A DNA stretch of 64,000 nucleotides from Apiospora phragmitis (Eukaryota > Ascomycota > Sordariomycetes > Amphisphaeriales > Apiosporaceae), in contig JAQQWL010000003.1 of the NCBI GenBank assembly GCA_038363925.1, forward strand, positions 434,001-498,000, given 5' to 3'. Positions 10,387-22,934 of the stretch are shown one piece after another. A program made the position numbers and the translations under genes. Positions within the stretch are counted from its first letter, which is position 1. Each line of letters begins with the position of its first letter. Under the pieces are notes generated by a model. That model was not told the origin of the DNA and ran no database searches. It saw only the letters and a list, made by a program, of their open reading frames with translations.

Positions 10387-13300
10387 TTTGGTGGTGGGTT
10401 TCGGATGTGCTGAGAAGTGGTTGTGTAGTTGCGTGCTGTCAAAGTCCGACGCGAGATGGACTTGCGAGAGACCGCCCGATTTAAGGAGCTACAGACGCTG
10501 TGTTGTGGTTTCCATCAAAGAAATGAAGGCGAAGTAGATCTGTGGATGGAGCAGTTGCCCAGTATTTCGAACGAATCCAGGATCAAGGCACAATGGCCTT
10601 TGGTCGGGACGGAATGAGCGAAACGCCTATATTAAACAATTGCACGCTTAGTATAGTCTCTCAAGTTTCAAATGTCAGACTTGCTAGGCGGACTGCTGCA
10701 TCGGCAAATGAAGCCGACTGACACCTCGCAACCAGTATGCATAGTTGGGAGGAACACTTCAACTTGTCGGTGCAACCTCATGAGGGGAGCGGCAGGGTAT
10801 AGAACTGCCAGTCAATTGACAGAAAAGAAAGCAATTGGGTCAATTACCTGTAGGCTGGCCTTTCGGCTGTAACGAAGCTGTTTCACCTGCTAAGCTTATA
10901 TTTGTTTGTCACAAAATAAAGCATGAAGTTGGGCGACGGGGGAAGGGTTGACGATCACACAGCCCAGCTCAGGGTTTGCTGCTGCTAGTTTGATGTACGG
11001 AGGTTTTTCGTCCCAACGTAGAGCAAAAAAATCGACGGTGGCTCTTGGAACATGCGCTTGAAACACCAAGATCTGATATATCCTGCACTCGTCACAAATC
11101 GAAAAATCGAGGCCAGACCTATTCGTCTGTTCGCAGTTGTCGTCGTTTTCGCCGCCGCTTGGCTGTCCTGGGAGAGTGGAAGTTGCCTTGTGTAACGTGG
11201 TGCAGTATCCAATAGTACCTGCAGATTAGGCGGGCAGCAGCTGAGACTGGGTAAGGTTTTCTTCAGGGCCGAAAACTACGGATTGCTGGAATGGAAGTGA
11301 CCAAATGTTGTGATTTGCCTCGTTTTGGATGCCAGAGAAAGTTGCCGTGGTACGGTGTTTAATGATGTGTCGGAAATTGCTGCTACCAAAAACAAAGGCC
11401 CGTGTTTCTGTTCTGGTTGATCGCTGTGTCGCTGTCGAGGTGCCTTATTTTCCCCGCGGCTCGGATTGGAGAGGGTTAGTGGAGGTGGTGGCAGGGCGGC
11501 CAAGTTGGATCAAGTTGGATGATGAATGAACGACTATGGTGAGGACTTCCAAGTTCCAAGAAGAAAAATGGAGTAGGTTAGGTAGGGAACGGAACGGAAG
11601 GAGGTGATAGGTATCGCCTACTACTACAACAGGACAACAAGAGAAAAAGAGGCGAGGGCAGACAAGGAGCAAAAAGTCTGGTAGACATTAGACTCGGTCG
11701 ACGCACGCCAGTCAGTCAATCAATCGAGGGCCATTGGATTGGACGTCCAAGTGTGGACTTCCAATCAATGGAGGTGACAACGAGATTCAACCCAAAATGG
11801 ATAACCTGAGCGGTGGAAATTGACTAGGGACTGGGGCCGACTGCTGGGTGTGCAAGGACGCTTGGGCGACTGCGGTCCAGCGAGATTCTTTTTCTTCAGG
11901 GGTGAGAGGGGGGCGTGCCCGAAGTGATGGTAACATCCTGACCGGGAGCATGGAGGGGGGACCAAGCACAGTAGATGACACTGTCACAGCCACTGCTACT
12001 TGCTCTGACTGCCTAGCTGTCCAGTGGCCGTCCCCCCCGTCTTCTCTTCTGCCCATTGCTGCCCACGATCCCACTGTAAGATGAACCATTTAAACAATAA
12101 CCCCATCGGCTGCTACTGGACTGCATGATCGTTATTCTGCGTAGATGGGCTCCCAGAAGGGCTCCTACCACCAACCGTACCGACCGTCGGTGATACGATG
12201 GCAGCCGGCCATGGTCTGGTCTCCTTATCCGATGACGAATATTTCCGCAGTGGCATGGCACGATGAAGACGTGGTCGTACGCGGCTGGAAACTGTTCATC
12301 CCCGTCTTTCCTTTTACTCTTAATCTTGCTTCTTATTCGCATGCCTCGCACAGCTAAGACATGCCTGGCATTGGTAATTGGCGCAGATAGCGTCGGAGAG
12401 AGCGTGCTACTGCTATGTAGGTTATTGCGATTGGTTTATGCACCATGCAAAATATTCCTTATTGCTTCCTTCAATCGATCTGCTGTGCATGCATCGCATC
12501 GACCACGTAGCCGTGCACAAAGATCAGCTCAGCTGGCAATTCTAGGTAATCATCTCATCTCAGCATAACGACCCTGCCTGAATAATAAAAGTATAAAGTG
12601 CATGTGTGTACTTTCACTCCGTAGATTGATGCATTTTGATTTTCGAGGGTTCCAACATGAACGATCCTTCCTCCATGCGTGCTCCAATGATTCGGTGGGT
12701 TGATTGACTTTGCTTATTAGCGCCCGTCTCGCCGTTGCTTCCCACTGAAACCGCCCAAGGCTCACAGGTCTCTCTCTCGAGGCTCTTCCTCCTCTGCTCA
12801 ATCCTCCTCCGCAGCCGCAAGCCGTCTTGTCTGACACCTGCATATACAGATTCCTTTTCCCTCTATTTTAGAACGGATGCAGTGACAGGAAACCGAAAAC
12901 CCGATAGCACGCTCTAGCATGCCTACTACTCTCTGTCTATAATCCTATGGTTGGAAGCCAAAGGATAAAACCAGTTCATTGGTCCCGCGGCCTTGGGTTG
13001 ATTCGGTGGATCTACTGACGATATCCTCCACCAACTCTCCGCCACCACTTCTTGGGAATCGGTTTTCCGCTGGGGCAATCTCCCCAATACATGAGCATAG
13101 GCCCATCTTCCTCCCCGGCGCTTGGGATACGACGATCATGACTTCAACAATTTGCACTATTGTACAATGTTCACTATTTGTGTACTGACCGAGTGGATTG
13201 CCGGGCTTGGCTTGGCTGTTGAGCGATTCTCAGCATTGTCGTTGCATAACCTCAGTACCCGAGTCGTACAGTCCCGCCATGCCACTTCCCACAGCTGAGA

Positions 13301-16300
13301 ACTCGGCAAAACGGCTCTCGTACCTGGTCTTCTGGCGAAGTGATTGGTTGATGGCAATACGAGGCTGGATACCATCGACAGTTGTACACACAGACCTGGG
13401 TACATACGCATGTAGGACGATGCCGCGGCCGAGACAAGAAATATGCAACGCTTCAGACCGAGCCGGCTCAAGCCTCAAGGTAGTTGGGGTTAAAAGTCAA
13501 CCAACCGTTTGCTCTCCCCCACGTTTGATGTTTGATGAGCGTGGGAACAAACGGGTGCTACCCACTCGTCGAAAAAGAAAGAAAATATACTTGTGTACCT
13601 GAGTACGCAACTTGCCGGCCTATCGCAAAACGATGTCAATCGATTTTATTTTTTCTTTCCCTTGGGTTGTTTCAGCTCATCTCCTTGTCGGCCGAGGGCT
13701 CACAAGCGATTCCTGCGAGATATCTCCTTTTGTGGTGGTCGACGCTGTCTGAGTCTCAGATAAGCAGGTTATCAATTCCGTGGCGGTTTTCGGATCCCTT
13801 TACATCCTTTGCGCCCAGGGAGACAAACCACAAGTGGTGGTTGCTCATGTCGGAACAATTCTAGGCCGTCGCATACATACAAATGGCTCTTCTCAGGAGC
13901 ACGATTCACCATGACGCTGCTGAATAAGTGCTCATCTACCAGACGTTCCGAATACTACAGTAGTCAAATCACATGGTCACAGAAGCAGCCGACAAAACCT
14001 CAGCAGCAAGCCATGGCCGGTCAAAAGGCATGTGGCAGAGCTGCAAGGTCCCACCATGCATCGTCCATCACAGCGGGTCGGCATTGGCTTCCGCGAGCCA
14101 ATAGCGCTGATGTTCCTGACGCTTTACCCAAGACGGTATGCTCGTCGGACATCTGCCTACCCCCCTACCCCTGAGTTGGGCGGGCCCCCACCTTACCACG
14201 TTCTATCGCTACTTGCCGGGTTTCTTCTGCCACCCCCTATTATCTTTTTTTTCCCAGCTTTCATCAAACGCCATGCGATGTTCACACTCCCACTGGCCGC
14301 CCTTGGGTAGCGAGACGTGAGGGCTTTTCCATTGCTTTGTTTGCTCGCAAGAGTTCGAGACATACCTACTCGCCCGCACGATGCAGCACCACTGCATCAA
14401 TGCGACGCCCAGGTCTCACTTCTACAGACGGAGTTGAAAACGGGCCATGCAGGGTGCTGCAGCGACAAGGAATAAGCTCTCAGATTTTATAATTCCACAG
14501 TGGGAATCCTTGCTAGGCGTGTCTCTCCATCCCGACCGTACACAGGCCTTTGACATCGCACCGTGTGCACTGCAAACGCTAGCATAACAACTTTGAGCAC
14601 AACGACCCTCTTTGAACGTCGACACAATTGTCTTCCGAGAGTTATCCTTCACTTTGGCCGAAATGAGTATTTTCTGTGGATACTGCCTAAGCACATCCGA
14701 CAACGACAATGCAGCCATGCTCCGTCTACGTCTAGTCCATCTAGTCAAAACACCAGCGGCAAACCATCTGTCGTCCGATAGTGTGGGCGGAATCCGTGTC
14801 ATCATTGACAGATTGTGGTTCGTACTGTCTGTCGTTGGGGTCTTTTCTGCCTTTTTGGCCGTTGGGTTCCGTCATCCATCATCCTCTGCGTCCGCAGTGG
14901 TCCGCTTCGTTATTTTTGCACTTTGTTTTTTTCTTCTGTTCAATAATTGGCCAGTGCCAAGGATTCCACAGCTGAACACGAGTCGTCGGTGCCTTTCGGT
15001 TTATTACCAGCGACATAGTGATCGGCGCTGACCCTGCCATAAGGCCTGCTTCGTATAGATATATTCTCTCCGTTATATCAGCTTGACTTGGGGTCCTTCA
15101 TTGCACAGCAGCCCAGCGATGATGCAAAAAAGCATCGAACGGGCTGGAAAAAATCACGTTTCCACCGTCAGGAGAAACGGGGTCTTGTCTTTCCCCTTTC
15201 ATGCATATCTCTTCCCCCGCGCATCGACTGATGAGCATCCAAAACGGCATGGGGCTAGGTAATAAAGGTGCGAGATCTATGTTTAATTTTTTTTCCTTGT
15301 ATCCCGTGATCGCACAGGAGCTCCGGCGCTGCTACAAAACAAGCGGCATGGAAATGACATGAGCAACCACACACAACAGGCCATACGAGAGAGAAGGGCA
15401 GGCCGACGCAAGGGAGCAATTCTATCTGAATGTCAGGCGATCTGCAGCGTGCCATTGCCATCCATCCCGCTCCGGCATCTCGCATATGCTACCTAAACCA
15501 ACAAGCTATTGTTTGTTAGCATCGTGCATGCAACTATTTTCTTTCGGGTTCTTCAGCGGGAGCGCGCATGCCAGCTGTTGACGTCAAGAGCAGTTCGTTT
15601 ACCACTGGTACCCGACATTGGAAGTCGATTGAGCACATTCCTCATTCCGCCTCTACTGTATGTATGCTTAAACAGCAATAAGCGCACATACCCCTCCCCC
15701 CCCCTGTCAATTGTCAATCTGCAGAGATGAGGCTTCACTAATTTCGCTACACTAACCCAAAACCTGGCTCAACTTGCTAGGGTTAGACAGGGACGTGGAA
15801 AGAGCTTGAGAGCCAAACGCTCCCTCAGAGCGGTTCTTCCAAACATCCGGGATGCGCTAGGTGCTAGAGCGCCTACGTGGTAGGCGCCTGTTCGCTGATT
15901 GCTGTCCGGCCTCGCTGCTGGCCTAGCTAGCACCTGCAGCCTTGTATGTAGCTTCGCGACCGGCGCGCCGCTTCAGTTGCTCCATTACAGTGGCAAGAAA
16001 TGGTGATCCGGTTGGAGCCAATGCCATGGTGCGGCCTTTTGCTTGAGTTGACCTTGAGGAAGTCGGCTCGAACTGCCATGACCCGATCTGCTGGTTTCCG
16101 TTCATTTCAATCTGTCTTGGGGGAATATGTACTTTAGATAGGCTTTGAACATTTGGACTGACTGGCCAGGTTCGGACGCAACAAGGTTGGCCCCAGTTTA
16201 TCTAAGGTCAGTCAGGTCATGAACCTGTCTCTCCAAGGACTCTCCATGTGCGGTCGATATCTCCCTCCACTCAATCACACCTTCTCAGTATCCTATCGAG

Positions 16301-17800
16301 CAAGGTCTTTGCTAGGCAACCCAACTGTTGAAAAGGTGCGTTTCTCGCAATTCGATTCGATCCTCAATGGCAACACCCATGACCATGGCGGTTCACTGAG
16401 CACGGTTTTCGTTGGTGAGCGCATCTGGATGTCAATGGAGTCTTCCTGGCCAATGCTCTCTCCTCCTCTCTTCTCCATACGCCATACGACCTCAGCTCTC
16501 GGAGCTCGGTCACCGGTCGGGGGCCCGTGGAGAATCTGCTCCTTCAACACAGGCTTAGGCTAACCTGGATCCTATGCCCCAGAACGGTTGTTTGTTGTAA
16601 TGTAAGCAAATTATACACTGCTGGATAAAAACAGAAACAACAATTTCCGTAAATGACATTGCTTGCCAGAAACACATGGCCTGGTTCTCTTGCTGGGGAA
16701 AAAGCGCGGGGTAATAAGATGAGAAAGATAGATCATTCCAATCCCACTCCCTGCACGCACTTTGCCAGCCCACCCTGAAATCAGACATATCGACCGCATG
16801 ACCTCGGCCGGTGCCGTCTTATCAATCCAATCTTGACCCTGATGGCCATTGCCATCTATTGACCGGTCACCTACATCAAACGTACATGAGCGCGTCTGGA
16901 CGTATGCATGCGTGCGCTTCGGGAACCCGCCAACCACAACTCATCTTTAAAATTGCATGTGCCTCCGGTGCCGCCAGCTCCTATGTATGTACAGGGAGGG
17001 AGGGCCCAGGCGGGTGTTGCACTGCATGCAGTAGTTCGCGACTTATGGCATGTAACCTAGCAGACGGCGGTGGGCTACTAATAATACCACAACAAGCCTT
17101 TAACCTTAGCATCATGGGCAATCTAATCTCCCATCTTCAACGATACGCGAAATATCTGTTTTCCTGGTGAATGCGGCAACAGCAACGCTACCCATCCAAC
17201 CATATCATCTCATCTTACGTGCTCTTACTTTTATCCTTATTCTTTCTCCCGTCTCTTCCCTTCACCCTTTCCTCCTTTCGTCTCGTTCATGACGGCCTTA
17301 AAACTCTGTCAATTGCTTGGCTGTTATGTAATCGCAGCCCCCTAACCTTAGTGTTCTACTACACGAAACCAATTGGACCCTTAACACGCCTAACGAGAAG
17401 GCATCAGTGCGCATTTCCACACACACACACACACACACACAACGGAATGTTTTTTGTCCTTCGGGTAATTGATTAGACCTCCCGCCCTCTTAGCCGTTTG
17501 AACTCAGCCCCTACGTACACCGTTTGGGTGAAAGAGGTCTGTCTCTCCCTTTCTCTCTCTTTCCTGGCTGACTCGTCAAGCCCCCCAGAAACGTCCGTAC
17601 TCTACCGCAGTTGCTGTTTGGGTCGTCGCAAGTTAAGCGTTCGGGGATTAATTACGCTAGGTAAGTGCGCAGTGCTAGACCCTAACGGGCCATTTTATCG
17701 GACGGACCCTTGTGACAATCTATGAAACAGGAATTGAGTAGTTATTGCACGGGATTTTCTCGCACAAGCACACAGAGAATTGTTTCGCATCGAGTAGAAA
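10387..17800. other. long gene-poor intergenic region
   Basis: No open frame here exceeds about 140 codons, and none shows recognisable motifs, spliceable neighbours or codon bias like the genes on either side. The first part must contain the promoter and 5' untranslated region of the minus-strand gene ending at 6851. The base composition is ordinary, so this is not RIP-mutated DNA. No tRNA, rRNA or transposon end was recognised. Confidence 0.5.
17418..17441 (+). repeat. (CA)n microsatellite
   Basis: About twelve uninterrupted CA dinucleotides are followed by AACGG. This is a simple-sequence repeat with no associated gene. Confidence 0.9.
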
Positions 17801-20661
17801 TGGCCCCATTCACTGTTTTGGCCAGTGTGCATGCATCGCGTAGATCCAGAATGCCCCGGATAGTAGGGGGGGTGGGGGTGTCTCGATTGGAGAATCGGCG
17901 GTTAAGTCGGGTCGGACACCCCGTTGTAGCCCACCCGTGCCTCCTTTATATCTGCAACAACTCCGGGGAAAACCTCCACCATCATCTGTCTTCTCCTCAA
18001 TGACTGGCAATCTGCTCATGAACTGTTTCCTCGTCCGCCGCTCAGACTGAGCGATATTCCATCGGGGAAAAAACGTGCCATGGCTCTCGGCCACCTGCCT
18101 CTTTGGGTGCGAATGACTCACGCACGCTGAAGATAAGGGATTGAAAGGTGAGCGGCGGCGGTACCTCATAAGCACGCCAACGTTAGAGAAGGATGAGGCT
18201 GAGCAACTCCGGTCTCTTCTTGGCCCCGTCAGGAAATGATCCAACATCTTGCTTTGAATGGATTGATAAGCGATACCAAGGCTCGCATGTAAACGCGAGG
18301 ACAAACTCCGGATTCTCGTCAGGGGGGCGAAGTCGGGGCAGTCCAGCTTGACGCATGGGCGGCTTATGGATAAGAACTCTTGTGGCTGACGGACAGTCTA
18401 TTGAGTCCCTTTAGGATACTGCAGTTAGCTACGAAGCCTTATGAATAGCTAGATGCCGCTTAATATTAAAGTGCAATTGCATTCCTGGCGTAGCTAGTCA
18501 CAAAGGGCCTCATAATCATATATACATGTAGTATTGGCTTTAGAAAAGGGCTTATAGCTCTTTACTATGGGATATATCGACCCGTGGTCTAAACGTTTGT
18601 AACTGCCTACGTATTGTTTTCGATAGCAGTATCCCGCTTTGAATCCTAAGAATGGAGTAATCTCACCCACTGCAGACTCCCCTCTTCCATAGTAGTATTC
18701 ACCATCTTCCCCTCGTGCCCCCAGACTGAGCGGCGCCTTTAACCAGTGATACCAGCAGGAATGCTGTCTTGATGGTATCGCCCGTTCATCCACAGCACCA
18801 GCAGAACAAACAAAACCAGCTAGGAAGAGAAGCACATGCGCCCTTAGCTAGCGCCACTGGCAGCACCATGGATGTTATACGGCAGCATAAGTATCAACGT
18901 GTCCGTCCCACGCGTATGGGTCATCATCACGCCCTGGCTCATGTTGCATCGAGCTTGGCCCTAGGGACCATCCCCCTCAGGCGGAAGGAGTGGCTTCGAG
19001 CGACCCTAGGCTGCCTGGCCTGTGGTAACGCAAGAAGATATATCGTCACACGCTCGCCCAGCTGCGCGAGGCATGGTAAATAAAGCCAATAACATGCATG
19101 ATCATACTATAGAGGCAGCACATACTGTGAGGGGGCACCATCTACATTATAGAACTGGGAAGAACTTTCCCTCACAGCCAACCCTGTATAATTATAAGCC
19201 TTATGATAGAGTCCCCGCAAATATGAGAAGTTACTGCTTCATATAATTAGTTTTTCTCTCGCCTCTTCGGCTGATGCCTGGAAGCAAAAGGGGGCTTCAC
19301 AGCAGATGCCTCCTCGCCGTCTCGGGCTCAGCAGCCCCTTGAAGTAGCCCCATCGATAGAAAAAGAAAAGAAAAGGCCGATTGAAAACGGCGCCTTGAAC
19401 ACGAGCTTCTTCAGACCCCGGCGTGATAACCCTCGTATCCGTTGAGCGCAACTCCCCGAGGACCGAACGCCATGAGCCTCTTGTTCCTGAACAATGGAGT
19501 TAGAAAACGAGCGGCTTGCCCGCTCCTCCTTGGTGGCTCAGAGCTTATTGAGGGCAATGATGGCGGTTGCTTTCGTTGTCTTCCTGATCCTCGATGGACA
19601 CCGGAGCATTGTCCGGGTGTCCTTTGACCTCAGTTGATACAGCAAAGGCACTTCAAGGACCCTTAGGACGGGGCTTTGAGCAGACACTCAGTCCCAGTGG
19701 CTGGGGTCACCACTGGAGGCGAGGCTCCATTCTTTTGCATGGATTCAACTTCACCCTTCCGGGTTGCTCCCGGTTTTTTGAAACCCGCCCCCCCCCTCTT
19801 TCCTCATTGCCGTTCTCATTGCCTTCAAGAAAGGAGTTAAAATCATTCTCCTGCTTCTTGATGCCAATGATGCTGTCCATTAATGCGGATGCGGCGACTG
19901 ATGTCTGAGAGGGGCAACGTGAGAAGTAGGGTGAGTGAGAATAGCTCTTGAGGCCAAATGCTTTGACGTCAACTGTTATAATTTGGGCTTTCTTTTCTTT
20001 TCTGGATAGACAACTTGACTCACCGAGCCAAGATGGACTCCATGCACTTAATGCTCTCTGATATAATGGGCCAGATCGTGTGATTTGACTTCTTGCAGTG
20101 AGGCCTAAGCCAGTGTGAGGCTGGCGTGTACTTACTCATCGCATGGGGTTCGAGACCTTGCTCGACCCTTACTTAATAGATGCAGAAGATGGCATTGTGG
20201 TCTCTGTTTTGCCCTTTGACAGCCTCAACCCCCAAGGCTGCCTTCGGGTGATGTTCACCCCGGATATACTAGAGGCTTCGAACGCATTCTCGCGAGCAGT
20301 ATTCGCAGATGCACCTGCTTGGAGACGCGAAGCACAACAGGCGCCACTTTCAGTAGCACATATTACTCCAACCTGACGCCTTGCAGGCGGTCATTTCCGT
20401 TACACTTCATATATCCTCTGGCTCCCTCCTACCTTGCCCATTGCTTCCAAATCGCTCGATGGCGTCGTTGATAACAACTATCATATCAGTTGACATTGCA
20501 GTTGATATGAAAGAATGAACGATGGCTCTCAACTCTTTTTTCCACACTCCCAGTCGGGCAAACGGCTTGGGGTGTTATATATATATACATTATTTCTTCC
20601 TCACATCACTTCTCCGAATAGCTGCTGCCTCGTCCGTTCATTTGCCCCCTATTACTGCAGC
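17801..20661. other. gene-poor region with possible coding relics
   Basis: A plus-strand stretch near 19250-19620 reads as protein-like fragments separated by stops, for example EKEKKRPIENGALNTSFF. A minus-strand frame at 17810-18304 (164 codons) has no recognisable content. I cannot assign either. The interval looks like degraded sequence leading to the pseudogene at 20662. Confidence 0.35.
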
Positions 20662-21571
20662 ATGCGATTCCTCTTCCGGCCCAGCTGGCTCCTCGCGGCC
20701 TTGCTGGTCTCGTTTGGTGGGAGCCGTCGTCGACGCCACCAACTCGGGCATCCTCGAAGCAAACCTGGTCTTCCCGCTCAACGGTCTTCCCGCTCAACGG
20801 TCTTCCCGCTCAACGGGACGTAAACGCCCACGAAACTCTCCCCCATCGTCGTCGCTTTCCAAAACTCCGAGCTCGCCCCCCTGGTTGGACCCTCAGCTTG
20901 AATGGCTTGTACGGGTCGCAGGCGGTTGCAACAACCTAACCGCACAAGACCCCTTCACCTTGCGGAACAACCTGCGACTCAACGATTTCTCCCGCCACGA
21001 GCCGTATCTTGAATACCACTTCTAGACCGAGTTCGATACGCCAGGCACATATACTTTGATCTGGACTCTCACGTGGAGTCACTGCACCGAGGAGTCCATC
21101 GACAGTTTCCACAATCATCCCACCCTTCCCCAGCTTTCCCGGAGCCATGTCCAGTTCACCATTTAAGAAGGCGCGCAAGCTGTCGACCTCGCCGCCGCTA
21201 CCACCACCAACAAGAAGTGTTCCGAGCAGCAAGGAGTTACCCTGAACGTGACCGGCACCTTGGACCTTCGGGGGAAAGGAGGATGTGCCGGGGAACACAA
21301 TCAGCGGCCTACCGGCCTTTGAGCAGTGTTGGCGAATTCCACTCGTACCCCAGACCCTTGCAGGGTTGCGATCGACTCTTCCGCCGAGTCAAGCATCTAT
21401 GTCACTACCAAAGAGCTGGCCTGCAAGGGCGACGACAACGCGTACCACCTGGCAAACCTATTCGACTATCCGGAAGAAGAGAGCGGGGGACGTACCATCC
21501 AGCAATCGGCTCTTGGGGCCATTACATGTCTTGCAGCCGCATTAGGGGCGCTTGGTTACATTATGCTGTGA
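20662..21571 (+). pseudogene. decayed secreted protein gene, DUF7136-like
   Basis: The start encodes a signal-peptide-like MRFLFRPSWLLAALLVSF. One frame over, it continues ATNSGILEANLVFPLN, the opening motif I associate with fungal DUF7136 secreted proteins. A 16-bp unit at 20767-20814 is present three times and shifts the frame. It is followed by a TAA at 20821 and the fragment LSPIVVAFQNSELAP. Later pieces in one frame are EPYLEYHF, TAG (21023-21025), WTLTWSHCTEESID, TAA (21164-21166), EGAQAVDLAAATT and QQGVTLNVTGTLDL. The end, PCRVAIDSS...ITCLAAALGALGYIML, looks like a C-terminal hydrophobic or GPI-type tail. Several stops and indels make this a true pseudogene. The family name is from memory and is moderately sure. 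Confidence 0.7.
20767..20814 (+). repeat. three tandem copies of a 16-bp unit
   Basis: The unit ggtcttcccgctcaac occurs three times without mismatch. Two extra copies add 32 bases, which is not a multiple of three and so breaks the reading frame of the pseudogene that contains it. Confidence 0.95.
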
Positions 21572-21940
21572 ATTGGTGCTTTTCCTCGCCCTGTCTATAT
21601 GCCAAACCAGTGTGTATTAATCCCCAAGCCCATTACATACAGAGTTAAGTTCCTGGATGTATACTCGGTATGTATGTCTGCATTTGCTCACGCAGGATAG
21701 CTGGTTCTGGTTCGGCCCACCAAGCAAATGCAGGGACCAAGAGTAGGACCGAGTACCAAGCGAAGGCCCGGCGCGGGTGGCTGCTACAATGGGCAAGCAG
21801 GGGTGCTTAGTCACTTGGGCTCGTTCGCTGGTTGATCGGAGTCCCACCGCTTGTTCACCGACCCCCTTGCCAGGTAGCGTAGCAGCCAATATACCACCCT
21901 GCACCCCGTCGCCGGGTTCCTTCGATGGAGCCGGATAGGT
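21572..21940. other. flank between pseudogene and transposon island
   Basis: The base composition is normal right up to the transposon boundary. No gene is seen. The change to AT-rich sequence is abrupt at about 21950. Confidence 0.6.
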
Positions 21941-21950
21941 TAGTCTCCGA
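21941..21950 (+). repeat. left target-site duplication of the non-LTR element
   Basis: The 10-mer tagtctccga here recurs at 34913-34922, directly bracketing the whole AT-rich island. Confidence 0.7.
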
Positions 21951-22265
21951 GTACATAGCAGCTAGGATAATATAATCCGCGGTCTATTATTAAAGTATGA
22001 CGAGAGCCGGAGATCCTACGTAATAATCATCTCGTCTTATCATATATAAACCATAGGATGGTATGATTAGGATAAAATTAAAACGCCGATAATAATCGAT
22101 AACTCGGTCGAACCATCGAATAATTGAAAACAAACCTTATTATTTAAATCTATAAGGTCGAATTAACCTAGCCGAACTTTTATCGAGGGGACGCAGCTAA
22201 GGCGCTACGGTATAAATGATCCGATGGATGATCCGATAGTTATTAATACCGGTCGCGCCGGACTC

Positions 22266-22270
22266 GCGTA
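22266..22270 (+). repeat. left target-site duplication of the gypsy element
   Basis: GCGTA sits immediately before the 5' LTR and recurs at 30015-30019 immediately after the 3' LTR. Confidence 0.85.
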
Positions 22271-22934
22271 TATTACAACCCGACCTAACCATGCGGCCAA
22301 GACTCTACTTATTAGCACGGAAGTACGATAACCCGACCCGGTTATGATACTATAGCTAGCGATCGCACCGCTAGCTATATTAATATAAACTCGATCGTAT
22401 TTTAATAACGCACGGCAAGTTAAGCAGTTCCAGCCCGCGCGGCGATGGGACGGGTACGGATAGACGCGGGAAGAAGGACGACGGGTTACGTAACGAAGCT
22501 ACGGGACAGCGAAAGAACGACGCCCGTAATAAGCTAATTAAGGATAGATTATTATAATTTAAGAAATAAATCACCGTAAACTATTAACGGATTACCGTAA
22601 GTTAAAAATAATCCCGGAAAATTAATAAAAAAGAGATTAAATATATAATAATAAACGTTTCTTATATATTTTTATATAAATACTTTTTATTTTAATAATT
22701 AATTTAAGTATTAATTTAATTTATTAATAAAATAAATAACCTTAATAACTCTATTATAAATACTTTTAAATTAAACGTACCTTAGTTACCTTTTTATTCC
22801 TACGGCTATTATATATTATATTATTAAAAGCGAACTTTTATCGTACGTTTAAATACTTTTTCGTATTATTAAATATAAACCTTTCGGTATATTTTATTAA
22901 GTTTTTATTTAAACCCTTAATAATATTCGTTATA
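22271..22934 (+). repeat. 5' LTR of the gypsy element
   Basis: It starts tattacaacccgac (ancestral TGTTACA, by comparison with the solo LTR at 56833) and ends ttcgttata (ancestral TTACA). It has the same length and order as the 3' LTR but more C-to-T and G-to-A changes. Confidence 0.9.

Noticed and set aside
20130..20165. GGTTCGAGACC, a tRNA B-box-like string
   Set aside because: No acceptor stem, anticodon arm or A box fits around it.
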